Shown here piece by piece: positions 1-8,371 of a stretch of 64,000 nt of DNA (position 1 is its first letter; each line of letters opens with the position of its first letter). The stretch is taken from positions 1 through 64,000 of the forward strand of contig CAZPGF010000003.1 in NCBI GenBank assembly GCA_964586025.1, read 5' to 3'. The translations under genes were made by a program, and so were the position numbers. The notes under the pieces were generated by a model. The model was not told where the DNA came from. It searched no databases and saw nothing but the letters and a program-made list of their open reading frames with translations. This DNA is from JACKGW01 sp964586025. Lineage in GTDB: Bacteria > Planctomycetota > PLA2 > JAEUHO01.

Positions 1-75
1 GGAAGGCATGCCCTCGGCGGATTGAGTCGTTAGGGGACCTGCGGCAGGAGCGCCGATCCTGAACGGGTACTATCC

Positions 76-247
76 GTTCAGGGGGGCTTTGAGGGGCTCT
101 GACCTTGCGGAGGGACGGCTTCGCAGATCGGGGGCGCTCAAGTCGCCTTGTCCGGCTCGAGTGATCCACCACACGTCGCCCTCCACGGCGACCTTCCGCC
201 CCCGCCTGCGAACTCGGACCGGCGGCGAAGGCGAAGGGAAGGCACGC
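76..247 (+). repeat. Dispersed intergenic element, copy A (full length)
   Basis: About 172 bp that match copy E (63844-64000) and the reverse complement of copy D (60297-60460) along nearly the whole length. The 19-base core GCTTCGCAGATCGGGGGCG sits at about 118-136. Two potential hairpins are visible: GCGGAG-N6-CTTCGC just before or overlapping the core, and GTCGCC-CTCCAC-GGCGAC further right. There is no reading frame in common and no terminal duplication I can see. It is intergenic, 109 bp upstream of prfA and in the same orientation. A MITE- or REP-like element or a structured RNA are both possible. Confidence 0.8.
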
Positions 248-311
248 CCCGGGCGAAACGGTCGCCCTCGGACTTGCGCGCGGAGTGCGGGGCCTAAACG
301 GAACCTCGTCG

Positions 312-317
312 TAGCAT
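312..317 (+). promoter_or_regulatory. Candidate -10 box of prfA (TAGCAT)
   Basis: GTAGCATCC lies 39 nt before the prfA ATG. The same GTAGCATCC occurs in front of proS (28071-28079), and the TANNNT pattern recurs before many genes of this window. No -35 box is visible. The implied leader is about 32 nt. Confidence 0.4.
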
Positions 318-356
318 CCCTCGCGCCGCGACGGGTCGCGTCGCCCACGGATTCCC

Positions 357-1442
357 ATGCTCGCCGATCATCTCCGCCGACGCCTGGAATCGCTCGAGGC
401 CCAGGCGGGCGAGCTCGCGCGACGCCTGGCCGACCCCGCGGTCGCCGGTGACCATCGTGAGTTCGCGCGCCTGAACCGCGAGTACACGGCCCTGTCGAAG
501 CCCGTCGAGACCTTTGGCCGGTACAAGCAGGCGCTCGTCGGGATCGACGAAGCGAAGTCGATCCTCGCCGACGGCGGCAGCGACGAGGATCTGCGTGCTC
601 TCGCTCGCGAGCAACTCGCTTCCTGCACAGCCGCCGCCGAGCGGGAGGCCGAGGCGGCGCGCCGCAGCCTCGTTTCGGAGGATCCCGACGACCTGCGGGA
701 TGCGATCGTCGAGATCCGAGCGGCGGTCGGTGGCGACGAGGCCGGCATCTGGGCAGGCGACCTGTTTCGGATGTACGAGCGCTTCGCACAACGCCACGGA
801 CTGCGCGTCGAGATCCTCGATGCCGACGGCAACGAGGCGGGCGGCTATCGGGAGGTGCAGTTCGGGCTCCGCGGCCGCGGTGCGTTCGGCGCCATGCGGT
901 TCGAATCGGGAGTCCACCGCGTCCAGCGCGTGCCGGAGACCGAGGCGCAGGGGCGCATCCACACCTCCACCGCGTCGGTGGCCGTGCTTCCGGAAGCCGA
1001 AGACGTCGACGTCGAGATTCGCGACGCCGACCTCCAGGTCGACACGATGCGTGCCGGAGGCCCCGGCGGCCAGAACGTCAACAAGACCTCGTCCGCCGTG
1101 CGCATGACGCATTTGCCGACCGGAATCGTCGTCAAGGTCCAGGCGGATCCGTCGCAACACAAGAACCGCGCGATGGCGCTGCGCATCCTCAAGGCCCGGC
1201 TGTTCGACCTGGAGCGCGAGCGCAAGGCCGCCGAACGATCGGCGGCTCGCGCGAGCCAGATCGGGTCCGGCGAGCGCAGCGAGAAGATCCGCACGTACAA
1301 CTACAAGGAGGGACGCGTGACCGATCACCGCATCAAGCTGACCCTCCACCGCCTCCCCGAGATCCTGGAGGGGGATCTGGACCCGATCCTCGAAGCGCTG
1401 CGTCAGACCGAACTTGACGAGCGGTTGAAGGAACTCGGCTGA
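357..1442 (+). CDS. prfA: Peptide chain release factor 1
   Basis: RF1 recognises UAA and UAG in the ribosomal A site and triggers hydrolysis of peptidyl-tRNA. At 361 residues the protein has the usual family length. The catalytic GGQ lies at residues 237-239 within GGPGGQNVNKTSSAVR, the glutamine that PrmC methylates. The N-terminal helical domain (residues 1-100) and the C-terminal RF-1 domain with the IRTYNYKEGRVTDHR signature are complete. The first in-frame ATG gives the normal N-terminus. prmC, which modifies this protein, follows two genes downstream, a common pairing in bacteria. A GC hairpin follows the stop codon. Confidence 0.97.
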   Translation: MLADHLRRRLESLEAQAGELARRLADPAVAGDHREFARLNREYTALSKPVETFGRYKQALVGIDEAKSILADGGSDEDLRALAREQLASCTAAAEREAEAARRSLVSEDPDDLRDAIVEIRAAVGGDEAGIWAGDLFRMYERFAQRHGLRVEILDADGNEAGGYREVQFGLRGRGAFGAMRFESGVHRVQRVPETEAQGRIHTSTASVAVLPEAEDVDVEIRDADLQVDTMRAGGPGGQNVNKTSSAVRMTHLPTGIVVKVQADPSQHKNRAMALRILKARLFDLERERKAAERSAARASQIGSGERSEKIRTYNYKEGRVTDHRIKLTLHRLPEILEGDLDPILEALRQTELDERLKELG

Positions 1443-1450
1443 CTCCGGAC

Positions 1451-1486
1451 CCGGGCCGTCCGGCCTTGGGCGAACCGGCGGCCCGG
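1451..1486 (+). terminator. GC-rich hairpin after prfA
   Basis: CCGGGCCG (1451-1458) pairs with CGGCCCGG (1479-1486). An inner CCGG/CCGG stem is offset by one bulged T, with an 11-nt loop. It begins 9 nt after the prfA stop. There is no T-run after it, so it may be an attenuating or mRNA-stabilising hairpin rather than a classical intrinsic terminator. Confidence 0.4.
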
Positions 1487-1517
1487 CCTCGCGTTGCGGT
1501 CCGAGGTGCGGTGCCCG

Positions 1518-1523
1518 TAGGAT
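1518..1523 (+). promoter_or_regulatory. Candidate -10 box (TAGGAT) of the 1567 membrane protein gene
   Basis: GTAGGAT matches the TANNNT element seen in front of other genes in the window and lies 43 nt before the ATG at 1567. No -35 is recognisable. Confidence 0.35.
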
Positions 1524-1566
1524 GGCGCCGGCAGGGCGGGCCGCTGCGGCCACGGCAGGAGAACCC

Positions 1567-2208
1567 ATGAGCGACGAACTCCGCGACGACGAATCGATCG
1601 ACGATGCCGGGAACGGGGCAGGCGCCGAAGGCGAGGCGGACCTCGGCGGCGCGATGGAGGCCGCGCTCGACGAGGCCAAGGCCGAGCGTTTGGCGCGCCA
1701 GGCGTTCGTCCACGGCGTCGATCGCGCGCTGTTCCGGTTCCTCTTCGCGAACTGCTGCTTCTTCGCGGCGGCGTTCGCCTCCTGGGAACGCGCCGCGCCC
1801 GGCGCCGACGTGGATCCCTCGACGCTCGTCAGCGGCCTGAACACCGTGCGAGGCGCGTTGTTGCTCGCGATCTCGACGTACGGCTTCTGGGTCTCGTACC
1901 TGAACATCTTCCACGGCCAGATGAAGGTGCGTCCGTTCCTCTGGAGCGCCTTGATCGCGGCGACGTTCGGCGTCTCCGGCGTCAGCGCCGGCATCGGTCG
2001 GTGGGACGAGGTCGGTGAGTACCTCAAGACGTTCGAGAGCAAGATCGCGCTCGACGACGTCAGTTTCCGGCTCGCCGCCATAGCGCCCGGCGCGTGGCTG
2101 TGTGCGATCGGATCGCTGGTCGTGTTCTGGGTGATCCTCGCGGGTCTGCTCGGCGGTCGCAAGGCCGGCAAGGCGGCGGCTGCCGCGGGACGCGGTCGCC
2201 GTCGCTGA
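1567..2208 (+). CDS. Hypothetical four-helix inner membrane protein
   Basis: The product has 213 residues. The first 45 or so are acidic and hydrophilic (MSDELRDDESIDD). Four probable membrane segments follow: LFRFLFANCCFFAAAFA, the GALLLAISTYGFWVSYL region, FLWSALIAATFGVSGVSAG, and WLCAIGSLVVFWVILAGLL. The tail is Lys/Arg/Ala-rich. I recognise no family. The ATG at 1567 is chosen because CAGGAG lies 6 nt upstream; an in-frame ATG at 1522 would add a low-complexity leader. It is followed by prmC with one intervening base, so it is probably co-transcribed with it. Confidence 0.75.
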   Translation: MSDELRDDESIDDAGNGAGAEGEADLGGAMEAALDEAKAERLARQAFVHGVDRALFRFLFANCCFFAAAFASWERAAPGADVDPSTLVSGLNTVRGALLLAISTYGFWVSYLNIFHGQMKVRPFLWSALIAATFGVSGVSAGIGRWDEVGEYLKTFESKIALDDVSFRLAAIAPGAWLCAIGSLVVFWVILAGLLGGRKAGKAAAAAGRGRRR

Positions 2209-2209
2209 C

Positions 2210-3106
2210 GTGCCGACCGCCGGCGAGCGGGGCGGGCGTCTCGAGCGCGCTCCGCTCGGCGAGATCCTCAAGAGATCCGCGGAGTTCCTCGAGGCGCGCG
2301 GGATCGAGCGCGCCAAGTTCGACGCTTCGCTCCTGCTGGGCCACGTGCTCGGGCTGGACCGGATGTCGCTCTACCTCCAGTTCGAGCGGCCCCTGTTCTC
2401 CGACGAACTGGAGCGCATTCGAGACCTGCTGCGCCGCCGCGCCCGCGGGGAGCCCGTCGCGTACCTGATCGGGCGCTGGGGGTTCCACGCGCTCGACGTG
2501 CGCGTCGATGCGCGGGTCCTCGTGCCACGGCCGGACACCGAGACCCTCGTCGATCTTGCGTTGGAGAGACTCGCTGGACGGGAAAAGCCGATCGTCGCGG
2601 ACATCGGCACGGGGTCCGGCTGCATTGCGCTCGCCCTCGCCCATGCCCGCCCCGATGCCGTGCTGCTGGCGAGCGACCTGAGCGCCGAGGCCCTCGAGGT
2701 CGCGCGAGCGAACGCCGAAGCGCTCGGACTCGCCGACCGAATACGGTTCGCGGCGGGCGATCTGCTCGCCCCGTGGCGCGACGACGCCGCATGGGGGCGC
2801 CTAAAGGCCGTCGTCTCGAATCCGCCGTACATCGTGCGCGGCGATCCGAGGCTGGACGCGGCAGTCGCCCGGCACGAGCCGGCGTTGGCTCTCTACGTGG
2901 AGGGCACCGATCCGTTCGAGATCGGCGAGCGCATCGCGGCCGAGGCTCGCGACGCGCTCGCGCCGGGAGGGCTCCTCGCGATCGAGATCGGCGCGGGATC
3001 CGACGAGCACGCGCGCGAGCGACTCCTCGACCTCGGCTATGTCGAGGTCGGGGTGGCCGCCGACCTCGCGGGCGTTCCGCGCGTCGTCTACGGATCGAGG
3101 AGGTGA
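2210..3106 (+). CDS. prmC: Release factor glutamine methyltransferase
   Basis: PrmC (HemK) N5-methylates the GGQ glutamine of release factors using S-adenosylmethionine. The 298-residue product shows the N-terminal helical RF-binding domain with GEPVAYLIGRWGFHALDV. The SAM site motif ADIGTGSGCIALALA comes next, and the catalytic NPPY is at residues 204-207. The GTG start lies two bases after the stop of the upstream membrane protein gene. The 3' end overlaps the convergent VIT-domain gene by 19 nt. Its substrate prfA is two genes away. Confidence 0.95.
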   Translation: MPTAGERGGRLERAPLGEILKRSAEFLEARGIERAKFDASLLLGHVLGLDRMSLYLQFERPLFSDELERIRDLLRRRARGEPVAYLIGRWGFHALDVRVDARVLVPRPDTETLVDLALERLAGREKPIVADIGTGSGCIALALAHARPDAVLLASDLSAEALEVARANAEALGLADRIRFAAGDLLAPWRDDAAWGRLKAVVSNPPYIVRGDPRLDAAVARHEPALALYVEGTDPFEIGERIAAEARDALAPGGLLAIEIGAGSDEHARERLLDLGYVEVGVAADLAGVPRVVYGSRR

Positions 3107-4707
3107 CGAGGCAGCGGTCGCAGATCCGCCTCACGACGGGGCGAACCGAGGGGGACGCCGTCCCCCTGATAGAGGCGGCGGCTCGCGTCGGAGAGGCCGC
3201 GTAGTTCACGAGGCGGTACCGCCAGGGCCGCACTGCCCGGCATCAACACGCCCTGGTCCACGGCGAATCGGACCGCTTCGAGGTGGGCTCCGCGATCGCT
3301 GGAGAGCCGTGCGCCCTCGTGGACTCGGGCGGCGAGCATCGCCCGGTGCCATGCCGCGATCGCCGCCTCCAGGTCGCGGTCCATGCGTGTCCGGCGCAGC
3401 GGCACGCGTTCCTCCTGCCGGAGCAACGCGGTCCCGGTGCGATCGAGGACCTCGACCTCGAACTCGATGGCCTCAATCGGGTCGGGGCGGAGCCGCGCCG
3501 TGACGGGCCGTGCCAGGTCCGACGCGCCGAACCAGCGCGGGGCCATCCGATCCATCCCGGGCGTGAGTGGCCGCAGTCGCAGCGTGAGATCGGGTCGTTG
3601 CTGGAATCCGTGTTGCGCGAGCCACGACCCCGGATCGAACCGCCACACGGCGACCTGGCGGTCGATCCCGCCGCCGGGAACCGCGGTCGCGATGGGACGC
3701 TCCTCGGTCGTCGACCGGAGGTCGAAACCCGGGAAGCGAGCGAGGGATCCCTCGTCGCGAGAGCGGAACGCGAGGTGGCCATCCGCCTGACTGACGGCCA
3801 GGCCGGTCGGCACCGACGCGAGCACGAGCTCGCCGGGATGGACCGCCCAGGCGACGTCATCACGGACCGCGCCCGGGGCAGGAGCGCGATCGGGAGAGGT
3901 CGGTTCCGTCCGCGGGGTGTCATCGGCGCGGCCGGGGCCGGGATCGCCTTCGAGCACGTCCACGAAACGGCGCTCGGCCCCCGTGCCCCGCAGCGGGCTC
4001 AAGAACGTCAGCACGACGTCAACGGTCTCGTTCGGCTCGACCGGCCAGACATGTACGGCCAACTCGCTTCGACGCGTGCGCTCGAGGCGGAGCGGGTCGC
4101 GGTTCCGCCAACCCCGCCACCGGGGCCGACGGGGCCGGGTACGCGGGCTGCGCACCTCGTCGTAGATGCGCACGGCGTCTTCGAGGGCCAGCGTTCGCGC
4201 GACGGTCGTCGTCGTTCCTCGCCGCAGTTCGGCGCCGACGATCTCGGCAGAGGGGTCGATGCGATAGACACGCGACCACTCGACCGGACCGCTGCCGACG
4301 TTCTGAATCGACAGCGTCAAGACCTCGCGCGCCAGGTCGGCGACGAAGTGCACCTCGCCGCGGCGCGCGTGGACGACCGTCGTCGGCACGTTCTCCGACG
4401 CGTCCGCGGCGGGCGGACCGGAGTCCGGAGCGGCGGGCCCTCGGGTGGGAGGCGCCGTCGGCGCTGTGGCGGATTGCTCCGCGATCGGCTGGTCGAGGTG
4501 CTCACGACGCGCCTCGCGATCCGCGCCGCCGTACGTCGGTAGGGATCCCGGGATACGCCCGCTCGGCGGGGTGGGGGCGACGGGCCCAGGGCGCGGCGTG
4601 CCACCCGGGGCGTCGAAGCCGCGGCCACGGGCGGAGGCCTCGCTGACGAGGAGTGAACTGGCGATCAGACCGAGCAAGCCGTGAAACAGGACCAGACGGG
4701 CGCGCAT
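3088..4707 (-). CDS. Secreted VIT-like domain protein
   Basis: The 539-residue product begins with a clear signal peptide (MRARLVLFHGLLGLIASSLL, cleavage near SEASA-RG). A Pro-rich linker of about 80 residues follows. Residues 110-260 resemble the VIT domain of inter-alpha-trypsin-inhibitor-like proteins: a VEWSRVYRID strand, EDAVRIYDEV, then ELAVHVWPVEPNETVDVVLT. No von Willebrand A domain is evident after it; the C-terminal half is a predicted beta-rich extracytoplasmic region with no family I can name. AAGGGAG is placed 5 nt before the ATG. Function unknown; probably envelope or surface associated. The gene ends antisense inside prmC. Confidence 0.7.
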   Translation of the reverse strand: MRARLVLFHGLLGLIASSLLVSEASARGRGFDAPGGTPRPGPVAPTPPSGRIPGSLPTYGGADREARREHLDQPIAEQSATAPTAPPTRGPAAPDSGPPAADASENVPTTVVHARRGEVHFVADLAREVLTLSIQNVGSGPVEWSRVYRIDPSAEIVGAELRRGTTTTVARTLALEDAVRIYDEVRSPRTRPRRPRWRGWRNRDPLRLERTRRSELAVHVWPVEPNETVDVVLTFLSPLRGTGAERRFVDVLEGDPGPGRADDTPRTEPTSPDRAPAPGAVRDDVAWAVHPGELVLASVPTGLAVSQADGHLAFRSRDEGSLARFPGFDLRSTTEERPIATAVPGGGIDRQVAVWRFDPGSWLAQHGFQQRPDLTLRLRPLTPGMDRMAPRWFGASDLARPVTARLRPDPIEAIEFEVEVLDRTGTALLRQEERVPLRRTRMDRDLEAAIAAWHRAMLAARVHEGARLSSDRGAHLEAVRFAVDQGVLMPGSAALAVPPRELRGLSDASRRLYQGDGVPLGSPRREADLRPLPRHLLDP

Positions 4708-5089
4708 CGAGGACTCCCTTCATCCGGACCGAACGTCGACCCACCCTTGGGAACGCCGAACCCTCGCGACCGGTTCCGAGAAAACCCGCACACACCACCG
4801 GGTCGGTCGCCGGTCGATCGAGTGCCGGGCCCTTCGTCCCGGTTCCCGGTCGTCCCGAACGGCCCCTGGCGGCCGACCCCGCGGGCGTCGTGCGCTGGGA
4901 CGCATCGCACTCGGCGCCGATTCGGATCGACGCCGTCGCGAGCCCGCGGAGACCGGAGCGAGGGACCATCGACGGCCCGGAAGCGGCCCGGAGGCGTGGT
5001 CGGTTCGCGTCGAGGACCTGCTTCCGGCGGGACACGGCTCGCCGCGCGGGGATCGCCGGGCGCGGCAGGCGGCCCGCCGGAGCAGGCTT
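4708..5089. other. Intergenic region between two secreted-protein genes
   Basis: There is no gene I can support in these 382 bases. The frames that cross it are short and of arginine/proline-rich composition. It must hold the promoter of the minus-strand VIT-like gene, but I see no convincing -10/-35 pair, and no copy of the dispersed element is present. Confidence 0.4.
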
Positions 5090-7198
5090 TCAGTCGGCAC
5101 TCGCGGTCGCGAAGAACTGGTCGCGCGCACGCGTCGCCTCGACCAGTTGGGCGAGCGTCGCCTCCTGCTCCTGCAGCAACGCGCCGAGGCGCGTCTCCTG
5201 CTCGGCCAGGCGCTGGACGTAGCGGGTGTACAACTCGCCGCGTCGATCGACCGATCCCATGTTGGCGCGGATGCGCTGCTGATCTTCGAAGATCTCCCGG
5301 CGCTCCGCCTCCAGTCGACGCTTGCGCTCCTCGAGGTCGTTGACGGTTCGCTGCAGACCCGCAGCGTTCTCGATCAGCGCGCGGACCGCGGCGGACGCCT
5401 GTCCGCTCTGAGCGAACTGCAGCAGCGCATCGGGGGCCGTGTCGCGGACCGCGTGACGCGTCATGTGGGTCCTCTCCTCGACGACGGCGAACACCGCCTC
5501 GGCGCCCGACGCAACGGCGACGCGGTAGCGGCGCAGCGTCTCGCTCTCGCTCGCCGAAGCCTCGGTCGGGGCGACGACGGTCCAGCCACCCCGCTTCGGG
5601 TGCTCGACGAGGATCGTCCGCGGGCGACGCCCGTCGCGGTTGACGAAGCGGTACTCGGTCTTGGACCGGCTGCGGAACTCCTGCACCAGGAGACCCGATG
5701 CGATACGGATTCGCTCCAGCGACTGGGTCTCGGTCGGCTCGACCAGGGCGCGAACATCGAGATCGACCGCGTAGGAGAGGAGACGGGACTGCCCTCGCGA
5801 CGTGAAGCCGATCTGCGCGTCGCCCGCGTAGGCCCCACTGTCGAACACGCTGATCGGCCCGGGCGCCAGGTCCAGTCCGGTCGTGTTGCGGAGGTCCACG
5901 CCGCGCATCGGGTGCTCGCGCAGGTCGAACTGGTTGTAGATCGAAACGCGTTCGCCGGTGATCGGGCCCGTCAGCAACGGGAGCATCGCGCTGCGCTGAC
6001 GGGCGATGGTGACCGGATCGCGCACCTCGTAGCGGAACTGCTCGCCGACCTGCGCGCCGCTCGCCTGCGCCTCGGGCGCCGCGCCGTCCCAGTCGTCGCT
6101 GTTGGGCGCCGCGTCGGCCACGGGCGCGCCGGGCGCGCCGAGGGACTGGCCGACGCGATCGAGCGCCCGGCTGCGCATCGCCACCCCGGCGCCGCGGGCG
6201 CCTTCGGCCGGAGCCGGTGCCGCGGTCCCGGCGGGCCGCGGCGCGGGCACGCTGTCGTACGGACGGGAGCGCACGAACCCCATCACCGGCACCGGCACGA
6301 CGGGGCGGTCGAGGAACAGCGGCGTGTGCAGGTCCATCACGAACCCGATCGGATTGCCCGCGGCGAGCGCGAGGCGCACGTCGGTCCAGTCCTGGTCCGT
6401 CGTGTTTTCGACGATCGCCCAGCCCTGGATTTGGAGCGGCTGGTCCGCGGCATCGGGAAGCAGCAGGCGATAGCTCGTCTTCCACACCGGCGACTCGTGC
6501 ACGTACGCGATCCCGACGGTGCGCTCCTCGTCACCGCCGAACGCGATCTCCACCGTCGCCGTGCGCTCGGCGCGCGCGGCATCGAGTGCGCCGAGCGCCT
6601 GGCCCAGCTCCGCAGCGAGGTGGGCGTCGCGGATCTCGAACGTCGCAATCTGCGAGATCGACACCGCCCGCACGCCCTGGGCCGTCAGCAGCGTGACGAA
6701 CGGTTCGTTGATCGCGGTCCCGCCGGCGTCACGCGTGCCACCGACGACCGACGCGCGCGTCTCGGTACCGAGGATCGTGCCCTCGATTTGATGGTCCGGT
6801 GTAGTGACCCGCACCGACGCGCCGCGCAGCCTCCGCATGATCTCCGCGATCGACGGGTTGTCGCCGAGGTTGATCCCGAACGATGCGAGGCGGCGCATCA
6901 ACGGTTCCTTGCTCGCGTAGGAGACGCCGCGCACGCCGCGCTTCTCGTCCAGCACGACCATGGACTTCAGGATGTCGTTCACGCGATCGGCGTCGAAGCG
7001 CAGCGCGATCGTCGTGTCGCCCTTGACCCTGCCGTGATGCTCGAAGTAGCCGACACCCGACCGATAGAGCGTGATCGCCCGAATCGGCGCCTCGGCGGTC
7101 GGCTTCTCCTCCTCGGCGAGAGCCCGACCGCCGTGGACGAGGCCGCACGCGAGGGCGACGACTGACAGGAGCAACGAGGCGTGGGTGCGACGCGACAT
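5090..7198 (-). CDS. Secreted DUF4139-like protein with C-terminal coiled coil
   Basis: The 702-residue product has a signal peptide (MSRRTHASLLLSVVALACGL, cleavage near RALA-EE). The N-terminal third (residues 35-200) is beta-rich. The middle contains the DUF4139 signature region, with VYVHESPVWKTSYRLLLPD, then WAIVENTTDQDWTDVRLALA, then GFVMDLHTPLFLDRPV. The last 130 residues (from about 570) form a charged coiled coil (NDLEERKRRLEAERREIFED). This three-part layout is known in uncharacterised planctomycete-type proteins; the molecular function is unknown. AGGAAGG precedes the ATG. The next gene downstream on this strand is another secreted beta-rich protein, so the two may act together at the cell surface. 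Confidence 0.75.
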   Translation of the reverse strand: MSRRTHASLLLSVVALACGLVHGGRALAEEEKPTAEAPIRAITLYRSGVGYFEHHGRVKGDTTIALRFDADRVNDILKSMVVLDEKRGVRGVSYASKEPLMRRLASFGINLGDNPSIAEIMRRLRGASVRVTTPDHQIEGTILGTETRASVVGGTRDAGGTAINEPFVTLLTAQGVRAVSISQIATFEIRDAHLAAELGQALGALDAARAERTATVEIAFGGDEERTVGIAYVHESPVWKTSYRLLLPDAADQPLQIQGWAIVENTTDQDWTDVRLALAAGNPIGFVMDLHTPLFLDRPVVPVPVMGFVRSRPYDSVPAPRPAGTAAPAPAEGARGAGVAMRSRALDRVGQSLGAPGAPVADAAPNSDDWDGAAPEAQASGAQVGEQFRYEVRDPVTIARQRSAMLPLLTGPITGERVSIYNQFDLREHPMRGVDLRNTTGLDLAPGPISVFDSGAYAGDAQIGFTSRGQSRLLSYAVDLDVRALVEPTETQSLERIRIASGLLVQEFRSRSKTEYRFVNRDGRRPRTILVEHPKRGGWTVVAPTEASASESETLRRYRVAVASGAEAVFAVVEERTHMTRHAVRDTAPDALLQFAQSGQASAAVRALIENAAGLQRTVNDLEERKRRLEAERREIFEDQQRIRANMGSVDRRGELYTRYVQRLAEQETRLGALLQEQEATLAQLVEATRARDQFFATASAD

Positions 7199-7335
7199 GA
7201 GGAGGAGCCTTCCTGCGCGTCGAGAGGTCCGACGCGCCGGGGCATGGTGGCACGGACGTCGCCGGGGTACGCGTTCCGGGGCCGTTGAGCCAGGGGACGA
7301 GCGCCCTCTCGGAACGGGGGTGACCCGGCGGCTTC

Positions 7336-7400
7336 GTTCCGGGGTCCTAGACCTTGCGGAGGTACCGCTTCGCAGATCGGGGGCGCTCCGGCCGCCGCGG
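7336..7400 (+). repeat. Dispersed intergenic element, copy B (left part only)
   Basis: About 65 bp corresponding to the left third of copies A, D and E: GTTCCGGGGTCCTAGACC, then the GCGGAG-N6-CTTCGC hairpin and the 19-base core. The hairpin stem is kept while the loop differs from A and D (GTACCG against GGACGG and GAACGG). Similarity stops around 7400, just before the stop codon of the glycosyltransferase gene at 7424. Confidence 0.7.
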
Positions 7401-7423
7401 CGCCCTCGCCTGGGACCCTCCGC

Positions 7424-8371
7424 TCACCGACCGAGCCAGGCGCGTTCGACGCGCCGTCGCGAGACACGCGCCGATCGAGCCACCGCCCGTCGCGTCGCGA
7501 GGCCGTCCCCGAGCGCGCCGAGCCACGAGCGCAATCCGGCACTGCCCTCGCGCCGGACCAGCCAGATCAACTCGCCCGCCGTGTGTCGCGCGGAGCGAAG
7601 GAGCAGTCCGAACGATGCGTTGCGGAGCAGGCAACGCAGGCGGTTTCGCACGCATTGTCGCGTGACGAAGTCCGCGCCGTGGCGGCGACTGCTCGCCTGG
7701 AAGCGGTGGCGGGCGACCGCCTCGGGAACGACGCGCGTGCACCATCCGGCGCGTCGGAGGCGCCACGCGAGGTCCACGTCCTCGAAGTAGAGAAAGTACG
7801 GCGCATGGAAGATCGCGCCGCCGGCGCGCACCGCTTCGAGCGCCACCCGTCGGACGAGCGCGGCTCCCGCCGTGGCTCCGAAGACCTCGTCGGAAGGGGC
7901 GACCTCGCGCCGTGCGCGCCCGACATCCCGATCGACCGCACCGCCGTGGCGATGGAGACGGATGCCCGTCGAGTTCACGACCTCCTCTCCGGGGCGGTCG
8001 AACAGGACGAGCGGTTGGAGCGCCGCGACCTCGTCCGACGCGTCCGCGGCGGCGGCGCGCAGTCGGTAAAGCCCGTCCGGATCCAGGCGCGCGTCGTTGT
8101 TCAGCAGCAGGATCCACGGTGCATGGGTCGCCTCGATCCCGGCGTTGGCACCGGCTGCGAATCCCGTGTTCGAAGCGAGCCGCACGATGCGCGCCCTCGG
8201 CACCTCGCTCGCCAGCGCCTCGACCGTGCCGTCCGTCGAGCCGTTGTCGACGATGACGAGGTCGTCCTCGGGGCCGAGACACGCGGCGAGCGCGGCGGCG
8301 CACGAGGTCGCCAGCGCGCGCGCGTCCCAGGTCACGACGACCGCGGCGATCTCGGGACGCGGGGACGGCAC
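7424..8371 (-). CDS. Family 2 glycosyltransferase (rhamnosyltransferase-like)
   Basis: The 315-residue product transfers a sugar from a nucleotide donor, probably to a surface polysaccharide. The GT-A features are PEIAAVVVTWDARAL, the VDNGSTDGT motif, NTGFAAGANAGI, the LLLNNDARLD metal-binding region and YFEDVDLAWRLRRAGW. This order is typical of GT2 enzymes related to RfbN/WbbL. The C-terminal 90 residues are Arg-rich and helical. The GTG start shares its G with the purQ stop (TAGTG), so the gene is translationally coupled to the purine genes, an unexpected partner. The gene ends just beside repeat copy B. Confidence 0.85.
   Translation of the reverse strand: MPSPRPEIAAVVVTWDARALATSCAAALAACLGPEDDLVIVDNGSTDGTVEALASEVPRARIVRLASNTGFAAGANAGIEATHAPWILLLNNDARLDPDGLYRLRAAAADASDEVAALQPLVLFDRPGEEVVNSTGIRLHRHGGAVDRDVGRARREVAPSDEVFGATAGAALVRRVALEAVRAGGAIFHAPYFLYFEDVDLAWRLRRAGWCTRVVPEAVARHRFQASSRRHGADFVTRQCVRNRLRCLLRNASFGLLLRSARHTAGELIWLVRREGSAGLRSWLGALGDGLATRRAVARSARVSRRRVERAWLGR

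Larger units (their letters stand above)
1..356. other. Intergenic region upstream of prfA, containing repeat copy A
   Basis: No gene is supported in this stretch. One frame is open from base 1 to a TAG at 31-33 and could be the last ten codons of a gene lying outside the window, but nothing in it is recognisable. The middle is occupied by a full-length copy of the dispersed element (76-247), and the right end carries the presumed prfA promoter. The open frames crossing this stretch are arginine- and proline-rich, typical of non-coding high-GC DNA. Confidence 0.5.

Noticed and set aside
1..33. 3' end of an upstream gene
   Set aside because: One frame is open for ten codons to a TAG, but other frames also stop soon and nothing can be recognised from ten residues.
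5147..7165. Open frame of 672 codons antisense to the DUF4139-like gene
   Set aside because: It has no Shine-Dalgarno, no signal peptide and no recognised motif, whereas the minus strand shows all three.
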